Positions 9,221 to 15,722 of a DNA stretch of 50,411 nt are shown here, piece after piece (positions within the stretch are counted from its first letter, which is position 1; each line of letters opens with the position of its first letter). The position numbers and the translations under genes were made by a program. The DNA is from Planctomycetota bacterium. GTDB taxonomy: Bacteria > Planctomycetota > Phycisphaerae > Phycisphaerales > UBA1924. The notes beneath the pieces are model-generated. The model was not told the origin of the DNA and did no database searches. It was given only the letters and a program-made list of their open reading frames with translations. The DNA is taken from assembly GCA_024276195.1 (NCBI GenBank), contig JAJRXR010000009.1:1-50411 (forward strand), given 5' to 3'.

Positions 9221-9286
9221 CCGAGCCGCGAGCGTGAGCTCGCGAATCCCGGTGGGTTCAAGCGCGAGCTCACGCTCGCGGCTCGG
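9221..9286. repeat. Perfect 24-bp inverted repeat between genes
   Basis: The arm at 9221-9244 is the exact reverse complement of 9263-9286, with an 18-base spacer. The pairing continues imperfectly outward (TTTCTTT before, AAAGAAA after). The element fills the gap between the zinc-ribbon gene and the end of mgtE, both on the minus strand. The same 24-base arm occurs again, identically, inside the dinB gene at 14823-14846, so this is a dispersed element and not simply a terminator. Confidence 0.9.
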
Positions 9287-9318
9287 CTCAGAAAGAAAAA
9301 CGCCCCAACGCGAGCCGC

Positions 9319-10707
9319 CTACAGCAGCGTCCCCCGCAGCACCAGCAACGCCACAACGAAGTAGATCGTCAGCCCCGACGCGTCCATCAGCGTCGCGACC
9401 AGCGGCGCGCTCGACGTTGCCGGGTCGATCCCGAGGCGGTGCAGGATGATCGGCAGCAGCGATCCGATGAGCGTGCCCCAGATCACGATCGCGACGACGG
9501 CAACCCCGACGACCAGCGCCAATCGCAGCGCGTACTCCGTCGGGACCACCCCCGTGATGTCCAGCGTCAGCACGGTCAGCAGCCCGAGCCCGCCCAGGAC
9601 CGACCCGAGCACGAGGCCCGTGAGCAGCTCCTTGCGCGCCACCCTCCACCAGTCCTTGAACACGACCTCTTCGAGCGCCAGCGCACGCACGAGCAGCGAC
9701 GCCGCCTGGGTGCCCGTGTTGCCGCCGGACGAGATAATCAGCGGCACAAACATCGCCAGCACGACGGCTTTTTTCAGGTGCTCGTCGAAAAACGTCATCA
9801 CCCCGATGGTCGCAAGCTGCAGGATAAACAGCCCGGCGAGCCACCCGCCGCGCTTTTTGATCATCTCGCGGAAGCTCGCGCTCATGTAGGGCGAGTCGAG
9901 CGCTTCCATGCCGCCGAGCTTCTGGATGTCCTCGGTGAACTCCTCTTCCGCGACGTCGGCCACGTCGTCGGCGGTGACAATCCCCACCAGCATCCCGCGC
10001 CCATCCACCACCGGCAGCGCCGTCCGGTCGTACCGCGCCATCACCCGGACGGCCTCCTCCCGGTCGTCCGTCGCCGTCAGCGCGATGAACTCGCTGTCCA
10101 TCAGCGACTCGATCGTCCGCCCCGGGTCGGCCAGCAGGATCTGGCGGATGTGGATGTCGTCGATGAGCGTCTTGCCCTCGTCGATGACGTAGACCCAGTG
10201 CACCGTCTCGGCGTCCTTGCCATAGCGCCGGATGTGCTCGAGCGCGTGCGCCACGGTCCATTCCGGGCGAACGCGCACAAAGTCGGGCGTCATCAAGCGC
10301 CCGACCGATTCCTCGTCGTAGCCCAAGATCGCCTGGGTCGCGCGCCGGTCCGCCGGGCTCAGGGATCGAATAATCCGCTCGGCCACCTCGACGGGCAGCT
10401 CATCGAGCAGCCTTGCCCGGTCGTCCGGGTCGAGCGATTCGATCACTCGCTGGGCTCGCTTGTCGCCCAGCTCGCCGATGAGGCGTTCCTGCTCGTCCGA
10501 GGAGAAGTTCGCAAAGACCTCGCTCGCCTCGTCCCGGGGCAAGACCCGGAACGCGACGGCCGCGTCGGGCAGGTCCAGCGCCTCGAGGATCTCGGCTGCG
10601 TCCGCGGGCTCGAGCTTGGCCAGCGATTCGCGCAGCTCACCGAACGCGCGCCCCTCGACCAGCTCGCGGACCATCGGTTCGATTAGCTGGGCGGTCGGGC
10701 TGAGCAC
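9319..10707 (-). CDS. mgtE: Magnesium transporter MgtE
   Basis: An inner-membrane Mg2+ channel/transporter of 462 residues, normal for the family. Residues about 1-130 form the helical MgtE N domain (AEILEALDLPDAAVAFRVLPRDEA). A CBS-domain pair follows (LMTPDFVRVRPEWTVAHAL ... DRTALPVVDGRGMLVGIVTADDV), which senses cytoplasmic Mg2+ in known MgtE proteins. The C-terminal part holds five membrane helices including the signature PLIISSGGNTGTQAASLLVRAL and the pore segment around ATSSAPLVATLMDASGLTIYF. The annotated start is a GTG; an ATG eleven codons later (10674) is an alternative. It appears to be a single-gene unit followed by the palindrome at 9221-9286. Confidence 0.95.
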   Translation of the reverse strand: MLSPTAQLIEPMVRELVEGRAFGELRESLAKLEPADAAEILEALDLPDAAVAFRVLPRDEASEVFANFSSDEQERLIGELGDKRAQRVIESLDPDDRARLLDELPVEVAERIIRSLSPADRRATQAILGYDEESVGRLMTPDFVRVRPEWTVAHALEHIRRYGKDAETVHWVYVIDEGKTLIDDIHIRQILLADPGRTIESLMDSEFIALTATDDREEAVRVMARYDRTALPVVDGRGMLVGIVTADDVADVAEEEFTEDIQKLGGMEALDSPYMSASFREMIKKRGGWLAGLFILQLATIGVMTFFDEHLKKAVVLAMFVPLIISSGGNTGTQAASLLVRALALEEVVFKDWWRVARKELLTGLVLGSVLGGLGLLTVLTLDITGVVPTEYALRLALVVGVAVVAIVIWGTLIGSLLPIILHRLGIDPATSSAPLVATLMDASGLTIYFVVALLVLRGTLL

Positions 10708-10773
10708 AGCCTGAGCGTACGCGCCGTTGCGCCCGCGCGCAGGGCGGGAGGCGCCGGGCGGAGATCCCGGGCG

Positions 10774-11529
10774 TTAGAGGCTCAGCCCGTCGAGCGACCC
10801 GAGCCCCACCGGCTCCTTCGTGAAGAACGGCTCACCCGCCCCGACCCCGATCCGCGAGCCGAAGTACGTCGCCGACGCCTCGACCCACTCGACGACCCGC
10901 CGGTTCTTTTCTGGCAGCACAAACTGCGTGTGGTACGCCTTGATCGCCGCGATCTTGGTCTCGAGCTGCCCCGTGATGTCGAGCACAAAGCTCGGGTCCG
11001 CCACCCAGCGCAGGTGCGTCGCGTAATAGTAAAACAACCACTTCGGGTAGATCGGATCGCCCAGGGGCATGGCCTCGCCCGTCCACCCGTCAACCGGCGT
11101 CGGCATGTCGATCTTCGTGAGCTTGGCGTCAAACCGCGCGTCCTCGACGATCCGCGTCACCGCCCGGTGGTCCGGGTGCGCGTCCTCGAAGTACGGCGTA
11201 AAAACAATCTCCGCCTGGTGCGCCCGGATCGCACCCGCGATCGCGTGCCTCGCCTCGAGCGTGTGCTCGACGAACCGGTTGGGCAGGCCCAGCAGCAGGC
11301 GCTGGACCGGCTTGGCGTTCGGATACTTTGAAAGATCCGGCGAGAGGATCGCGGTCGCTGCGGCGGTCTCCTTCGCCCGGATCTCCGGGCTGCCCAGCGG
11401 CGTGGGCTCGCCGTTGGTGACATCGAGCAGCAGGATCTCGTGCCCCTGCTGCGCCAGGCGCGCGATCGCCCCGCCCATGCCGAGCTCTTGATCGTCCGGG
11501 TGCGGACCGACAACGAGGATGCGTGCCAT
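10774..11529 (-). CDS. PIG-L/LmbE family deacetylase (BshB-like)
   Basis: A zinc-dependent deacetylase of N-acetylglucosaminyl-type substrates, 251 residues. The ATG at 11529 has AGGAA just upstream and starts directly with the family motif GPHPDDQELGMGG (His10, Asp12 and Asp13). The second metal motif is AHPDH, and the overall order matches BshB1-type enzymes, which deacetylate GlcNAc-malate in bacillithiol synthesis; mycothiol and other pathways use the same family. No thiol pathway gene is adjacent, although a possible BshC-like gene lies at 28308-29750. The specific substrate is not established. A palindromic tract lies directly upstream (11541-11629). Confidence 0.85.
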   Translation of the reverse strand: MARILVVGPHPDDQELGMGGAIARLAQQGHEILLLDVTNGEPTPLGSPEIRAKETAAATAILSPDLSKYPNAKPVQRLLLGLPNRFVEHTLEARHAIAGAIRAHQAEIVFTPYFEDAHPDHRAVTRIVEDARFDAKLTKIDMPTPVDGWTGEAMPLGDPIYPKWLFYYYATHLRWVADPSFVLDITGQLETKIAAIKAYHTQFVLPEKNRRVVEWVEASATYFGSRIGVGAGEPFFTKEPVGLGSLDGLSL

Positions 11530-11540
11530 AAGCGTTCCTA

Positions 11541-11629
11541 GAGACGGAGAGACGAAGAGAAGAGAGACGAAGGCAGGAATCAACGCGTCGAGACACTCCG
11601 TCTCTGGTCTCTGCGCCGCTCCGTCTCTT
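11541..11629. repeat. Inverted-repeat tract with GAGACGGAG / CTCCGTCTC arms
   Basis: AGAGACGGAG at the left pairs with two copies of CTCCGTCTCT near 11596-11605 and 11619-11628. The tract occupies most of the 103-base gap between the lipoprotein gene and the deacetylase gene, both minus strand. It could fold as a long hairpin in the RNA. It resembles other dispersed palindromes in this window in position but not in sequence. Confidence 0.55.
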
Positions 11630-11632
11630 GAG

Positions 11633-12097
11633 TCAGTTGATCTCGTTCGAGACCACGACAAACCCGATGAGTTCTTGCGCGCCGTCCTCCGCGCCCGTCT
11701 CGAGCTGCACCAGCACCACCGGGTCCGGGTCGCGCGTCGCGAAGAACCCGCCAGCGCGGAACTGGTCCTGGTACTGGTCGCGGAACTCGTACAGGTCCAG
11801 CTTGAGCGTCTGGCCCGACGCGAAGGCGTCGATCGGGCGGCTGAACCGCTCGTTGACCCACAGCGTCGATGGGCCGAACGAGCGCGACGTTGAGTTGGTC
11901 ATCGTCAGCATCGTGTCGGCACGGAAGACCTGCACGTCGAGCACGTCGCCCCGGGGCGCCGCGCGCGGGTAGGCCCGGGCATAGTCCACGTCCGGGGCGC
12001 CCATGAGCGCACGGCACCCGCCCGTCGAGCCCAGGGCCATTCCGCCAAGAAGGACGCACGCGCCCACGCTTCGGGTTGTCATTGATCGCTTCGTCAC
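11633..12097 (-). CDS. Probable lipoprotein, function unknown
   Basis: About 154 residues with no family recognised. A GTG at 12097 preceded by AAGGATAGG gives a basic N-terminus followed by a hydrophobic stretch and the cysteine in GSTGGC, a weak lipobox; an ATG at 12082 is the alternative start. The mature part is soluble, with TLWVNERFSRPIDAFASGQTL and DPVVLVQLETG, compatible with a small beta-sandwich. It is divergent from the dihydrouridine synthase gene, with fewer than 20 bases between the predicted starts, so either promoter may lie within the other gene's 5' region or the dus start may be later. Confidence 0.6.
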   Translation of the reverse strand: MTKRSMTTRSVGACVLLGGMALGSTGGCRALMGAPDVDYARAYPRAAPRGDVLDVQVFRADTMLTMTNSTSRSFGPSTLWVNERFSRPIDAFASGQTLKLDLYEFRDQYQDQFRAGGFFATRDPDPVVLVQLETGAEDGAQELIGFVVVSNEIN

Positions 12098-12115
12098 ACC
12101 CCTATCCTTCCCCCT

Positions 12116-13498
12116 ATGGGCTGCGACGGCAACAACGCCACCCCGCCCAGCCCCGCGATTGCCCCCGGGGCGGGCGAAATCGACCCTCGCCGGGTCGCTG
12201 AGAGACTCGTCAATCGCTTCGGCGAGGGCGGGATGGACCCCCGTGTCCGCGCTGTCACCCCCGATTTCAACGCCCCGTTCTTCCAGGCGGGCCTGGCCGG
12301 GTACTCCGACGCGGCCATGCGGATCATCGCCCGCAGGCACGGGTGCCCCTTCTGTGTCACCGAGGCCCTGCTCGACCGGACCCTGCTCGCCGGGGGGCGC
12401 GGCTTCGCCAAGGCCGACCTGGGCGAGATCGAGAGCAACATCCCCGGCGGCGCCGAGGACCGCCCCCTCGCCGGTCAGATCATGGGCTCCGAGCCCAGCG
12501 AGATGGCCGCCGCCGCGATCAAAATGATCGAGCAGGGCGCCCGGCGCGAGAAGGAATACCGGGCCATGGCCTCCTCCCCCGCTCCAGGCGAGGGAGGTGT
12601 CGAGCGCAGCGAGACGGAGGGGGTCCGCCCGGCTTCGCACGCTTTCGCCGCCATCGACGTCAACCTTGCCTGCCCGGTCAAGAAGGTCGCCAAGAAATCC
12701 CGCGGCGGGCACTGGCTGACAGAACCAACCGGCGCGATTAAGATTCTCGAAGCGGTCCGCGAGGCGGCGCCCTCGGGCATCGCCGTCACGGTCAAGATGC
12801 GCCGCGCCTACGACGAGACCGACGAGATGCGCGCCAACTTCCTGCGCATCTTCGACGCCGCCTACGACATCGGGTGCGCCTGGGTGACGGTCCACGGGCG
12901 CACCGTCACCCAGAAATACATCGGCCCGAGCCGCTGGGATCCGATCCGCGAGCTCGTCCAGCGCAACCCCGACCGACTCATCTTCGGCTCGGGCGACATC
13001 TGGACCGTCGCCGACATCTTCCGCATGCTCGACTACTGCTCGACTCCCTCCTCTTCCTCCTCATCCTCGTGGCACGGGCGTCCCGCCCGTGTCTCTTCTT
13101 TCTCTTCTTCTTCTCCCACCCTCGCTGGCGTCTCCGTCGCCCGCGGGTGCATCGGCAACCCCTGGGTCTTCCGCCAGGCCCGCGACATCCTTGCTGGGCG
13201 CGAGCCCAAGGCCCCCACGCTGCAAGAGCAGCGCGCCGTCCTTCTCCAGCACTTCGAGCTGGCGATGGACGTCAACCGCCTCTTCACCCGGGGCCATGGC
13301 GAGGCGAAGGAAGAACGGGCCGAGCACCACACCGCCAGAACCATGCGTAAGTTCGCCATCCGCTTCGCCGAGCATCACCCGGATTCACACGCGGTCCGCA
13401 AGCGGTTCATCGCGTGCAAGACGATGGAGGAGTGGCGGGGGGGGCTCTCTGAGCACTATGTGGATACCAGAGAGGGAGGTATCGATGCGAACAGTTGA
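12116..13498 (+). CDS. tRNA-dihydrouridine synthase with in-frame palindrome insertions
   Basis: FMN-dependent reduction of uridine to dihydrouridine in tRNA. The family order is clear: FQAGLAGYSDAAMR at the barrel entry, NLACPVKKV with the catalytic Cys, VKMRRAYDET, VTVHGRTVTQKYIG, FGSGDIW and ARGCIGNPWVF. The protein is 460 residues from the ATG at 12116; a later ATG at 12233 would give a more usual N-terminus. It exceeds the usual length partly because of two foreign-looking stretches, residues about 152-176 and 307-338, the second almost all Ser/Pro around a coded palindrome. Both fall between conserved blocks and keep the frame. The last 20 residues enter lower-GC DNA and overlap the next gene by 14 bases. 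Close to DusB in motif style, but the subtype is not certain. Confidence 0.88.
   Translation: MGCDGNNATPPSPAIAPGAGEIDPRRVAERLVNRFGEGGMDPRVRAVTPDFNAPFFQAGLAGYSDAAMRIIARRHGCPFCVTEALLDRTLLAGGRGFAKADLGEIESNIPGGAEDRPLAGQIMGSEPSEMAAAAIKMIEQGARREKEYRAMASSPAPGEGGVERSETEGVRPASHAFAAIDVNLACPVKKVAKKSRGGHWLTEPTGAIKILEAVREAAPSGIAVTVKMRRAYDETDEMRANFLRIFDAAYDIGCAWVTVHGRTVTQKYIGPSRWDPIRELVQRNPDRLIFGSGDIWTVADIFRMLDYCSTPSSSSSSSWHGRPARVSSFSSSSPTLAGVSVARGCIGNPWVFRQARDILAGREPKAPTLQEQRAVLLQHFELAMDVNRLFTRGHGEAKEERAEHHTARTMRKFAIRFAEHHPDSHAVRKRFIACKTMEEWRGGLSEHYVDTREGGIDANS
12572..12642. repeat. Palindromic insert within dus (first)
   Basis: A stretch with the imperfect inverted repeat CTCCCCCGC ... GGCGAGGGAG followed by GAGCGCAGCGAGACGGAGG. 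It encodes the non-conserved peptide MASSPAPGEGGVERSETEG between the helix EKEYRA and the conserved strand AAIDVNLACPVKK. Family members normally need only a short connection here. The exact edges of the insert are estimated. Confidence 0.5.
13073..13091. repeat. Triloop palindrome within dus (second)
   Basis: CACGGGCG, loop TCC, CGCCCGTG: an eight-base perfect stem with a three-base loop. It is flanked on both sides by pyrimidine-rich sequence, so that positions about 13036-13128 encode a Ser-rich linker (PSSSSSSSWHGRPARVSS...) between RMLDY and the conserved GVSVARGCIGNPW. The frame is preserved. Confidence 0.8.
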
Positions 13499-14357
13499 AG
13501 TTGGATACAACGTGGATGATATCTGGCCAGATGTCTGCAAGTTCTACGAAGCAATCTTGACGGAGCTAGGAGAATGCCGATCAGGCGATGCGTGTTGTAT
13601 TGACCTGACGGATTGCCGCTATCTAGGCCCCGACGCCGCAGTCTTGCTGTACGCATTCTGGGCCAAATACAGACAGGCAGGCGTTGATGTTCAAGTGAAG
13701 TTGCCGAGTGACCCACCCGCGCTTGCGGGCTTCTGTAGGTTCTCGGGATTGGAGCACTACCTTTGCGGAGGGTCTAGCCCAACCTTTGATCACGCGAAAA
13801 GCGAGACAGTGCCGCTCACTCAGGTCTATACCGCTCACTGGAATGTTGGTGAACCCCTTGTTCGTCTGGTGCGGGACCATCTAGATGAGCTGAGTCTGGA
13901 TAGTGCCGATTATCTGAAACTGTCACTGTCGGAGGTCATCCAGAACATCGACGATCACGCGCAGTCGATGATCGGCGGGATCTGGTGCGGGAGGTATTTT
14001 TCAGGGAAGAAGAGTGTTCGGATAGCGGTTGCTGACATGGGGAAAGGCATCCAGGAAACGCTCTCGAGACGCTTCGAGGTCGAGAGTGCCGTTGCCGCGT
14101 TACGCATGGTGACCGAAGGAGGGCATTCCAGTTTGTCCCGTATGAACAATATGGGGCTTGGTATCTCGAACTTGGTGACTTGGATCAAGCACTGCCGAGG
14201 CGTATTATCGCTTGTCTCCGGGGAGGCTGTCGCACTGATCACGGAATCAGGCGCGGATCTGGAGATCCGTCCATTGCGAATAGCTTTCCCGGGTACAGCA
14301 GTGTTCTTTACGTTGCCGGTTGAGGAGGCCGATATTGCTCACGATGAGCCAGATTGA
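13485..14357 (+). CDS. STAS-like/GHKL ATPase fusion regulator
   Basis: A 290-residue soluble protein. The ATG at 13485 has a strong AGGGAGGT ribosome site and lies inside the 3' end of dus. Residues about 30-90 resemble a STAS-type fold (CCIDLTDCRYLGPDAAVLLYAFW). The C-terminal half is a histidine-kinase-like ATPase without a phosphoacceptor-His domain: N box SEVIQNIDDHA with Glu150 and Asn154, G1 box VADMGKGI with Asp184, and G2 box MGLGISNL. This combination recalls anti-sigma/switch kinases of the SpoIIAB/RsbW type, with the antagonist-like domain attached. The next gene encodes a STAS-like protein and overlaps it by 23 bases. GC is clearly lower than in neighbours, which suggests acquisition. 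No sigma factor is nearby, so the target is unknown. Confidence 0.8.
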   Translation: MRTVEVGYNVDDIWPDVCKFYEAILTELGECRSGDACCIDLTDCRYLGPDAAVLLYAFWAKYRQAGVDVQVKLPSDPPALAGFCRFSGLEHYLCGGSSPTFDHAKSETVPLTQVYTAHWNVGEPLVRLVRDHLDELSLDSADYLKLSLSEVIQNIDDHAQSMIGGIWCGRYFSGKKSVRIAVADMGKGIQETLSRRFEVESAVAALRMVTEGGHSSLSRMNNMGLGISNLVTWIKHCRGVLSLVSGEAVALITESGADLEIRPLRIAFPGTAVFFTLPVEEADIAHDEPD

Positions 14358-14640
14358 CGCAAAAAGAGTAATCGGTGATGCCGCCACCGTGGTAGATGCT
14401 GCCAAACGAGTTGGGAAGGCGTCTATCGCTGCGCTTGAGCAAGGTGGAGAGGTCAATGTGAGTCTTCAAGAGCTCAACGGCCTTTCTTCAAGCTTCTTCA
14501 ACGTACTGTTTTTGCTTGTCTTGAACAATCTGGGCGCCGATGCTCTTCGCGGTCGTTTGCATCTGACGTTTTCGTCTGCGATTCAACGAGACACGGCGGA
14601 TCGATCACTGAAAGCCGTCTTGGCATCCGCAGGGATGTAG
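14335..14640 (+). CDS. STAS-like DUF4325 protein
   Basis: A 101-residue protein. The TTG at 14335 is chosen because AGGAGG ends six bases before it; an ATG three codons later (14344) is the alternative. Residues NVSLQELNGLSSSFFNVLFLLVLNNLGADALRG match the core of DUF4325, a STAS-like family, in which a conserved Ser-rich turn precedes the helix. It overlaps the ATPase gene, so the two are very likely translated as a pair. By analogy with SpoIIAA/SpoIIAB it could be the phosphorylatable partner of that ATPase, with one of the serines in LSSSFF as acceptor; this is inference. Base composition is low, as in the ATPase gene. Confidence 0.75.
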   Translation: MLTMSQIDAKRVIGDAATVVDAAKRVGKASIAALEQGGEVNVSLQELNGLSSSFFNVLFLLVLNNLGADALRGRLHLTFSSAIQRDTADRSLKAVLASAGM

Positions 14641-14678
14641 TTATTTTGATTCGATCTTTGGGCCTCCGTGGAGTTGGT

Positions 14679-15371
14679 GTGCCAAGTTTGCACCGCTACG
14701 AATCTGGTCTCCCCTCCGATCTCCTCTCCACCTGGCGAGCCATCTTCGAGCGCCAACGCGCCTTCGCCGAGCACGCCTTTGACCAGCTCGACGACGCCCG
14801 GTTCTTCACGCCGCCCTCCGAACCGAGCCGCGAGCGTGAGCTCGCGCACGCTGGCGCCACGACAGGCGGGACGCCTGCCCCACCACAATCAGGCATGCCT
14901 GTCCCACCAAAATCAGCCATGAACTCCGTCGGTGTCATCACCCGCCACATGGGCGCCAACATGCTCAGCCGCTGGACCGACTTCCTGACTGCCGACGGCG
15001 AGAAGCCCTCCCGCGACCGCGACGCCGAGCTTGCGCCCTTCCCCGAGCCCATGACGCCCGACCAGCAGCGCGAGGCGCGCGCACAGGTCATGGAGACCTG
15101 GGGTGCTGGCTGGAGCACGCTCTTTGCCGCCCTCGACGGGCTCAGCGAGGACGACCTCTCGCGCACCGTCACGATCCGCTCGGCCCCGCACACCGTCCAC
15201 GGCGCCATCGCCCGCCAGCTCGACCATTACGCCTTCCACGTCGGGCAGATCAACCTCATCGCCCGCCAACTCGTCGGGACCGACCGGTGGCGGTGGTTCA
15301 CGCTCCCCCCGGGCGGCACGCGCGAGTTCAACGAGCGAATGCGCCGCCAGTACTCGGGAACCGAGCCCTGA
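14679..15371 (+). CDS. DinB-superfamily protein (DUF1572-like) with a repeat-derived insert
   Basis: A 230-residue four-helix DinB-fold protein, probably a metal-dependent enzyme of unknown substrate; bacillithiol-dependent transferases share this fold. Conserved segments are STWRAIFERQRAFAEHAFDQL, NSVGVITRHMGANMLSRWTDFL with a metal-ligand His, and ARQLDHYAFHVGQINLIARQL with two more. The GTG at 14679 has GGAG five bases upstream; other frames open at 14646. The N-terminus lies at the end of the low-GC cassette, so the original start may have been replaced. Between DARFFTPP and NSVGVI lies a roughly 34-residue segment (SEPSRERELAHAGATT...) coded by dispersed palindromes; relatives pass directly from one block to the other. 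Confidence 0.8.
   Translation: MPSLHRYESGLPSDLLSTWRAIFERQRAFAEHAFDQLDDARFFTPPSEPSRERELAHAGATTGGTPAPPQSGMPVPPKSAMNSVGVITRHMGANMLSRWTDFLTADGEKPSRDRDAELAPFPEPMTPDQQREARAQVMETWGAGWSTLFAALDGLSEDDLSRTVTIRSAPHTVHGAIARQLDHYAFHVGQINLIARQLVGTDRWRWFTLPPGGTREFNERMRRQYSGTEP
14823..14901. repeat. Compound palindrome block within dinB
   Basis: Three elements lie side by side. Positions 14823-14846 are identical to one arm of the intergenic inverted repeat at 9221-9244. Positions 14863-14877 form CAGGCG, loop GGA, CGCCTG. Positions 14890-14901 are the perfect palindrome CAGGCATGCCTG. Both of the latter are followed by a C-rich CCCACC. All are translated in frame within the DinB-like protein. Confidence 0.88.
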
Positions 15372-15476
15372 GCGCCAGCGACGGGTTTCCTTTCGCGCCG
15401 CCTTGCGCTGGACGCGCCGCCCCGTTTCGATCACAATGGGTCGGCGCCCGATCCCCGGGCGCCGAAAGGAGGCAGC

Positions 15477-15668
15477 GTGAATCTGACGATGATTCTCGTG
15501 ATCGGGGCGGTGGTGCTGGTGGTGTTGTTCCTGATTCTCGCCGGCGCCACGCTGCTCGGCCTGGGCCAGAAGCACGAAACCGGACACCTCTCCACCGACA
15601 AACGCCCGAGTGCTTCGCGCAAGGGTGGGGGCGGGCAGGGCGCGCCCAAGAAAAAGCGCAAACACTAG
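15477..15668 (+). CDS. Small single-pass membrane protein
   Basis: A 63-residue protein starting at a GTG five bases after AAAGGAGG, a strong ribosome site that supports it as a real gene. Residues 4-28 are one hydrophobic helix (ILVIGAVVLVVLFLILAGATLL). The rest is a polar tail ending in a basic cluster GAPKKKRKH. No family was recognised. It ends 54 bases before the convergent pgpH-like gene. Confidence 0.65.
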   Translation: MNLTMILVIGAVVLVVLFLILAGATLLGLGQKHETGHLSTDKRPSASRKGGGGQGAPKKKRKH

Positions 15669-15722
15669 AGAGCAACCCATTGACGAGACGCCGAGACCGG
15701 GGTCCACCGTAAGGCTCGGGCT

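Noticed and set aside
13073-13091. CRISPR-like repeats
   Set aside because: The palindromes are isolated and irregularly spaced, lie inside genes, and have no spacer pattern or cas genes.
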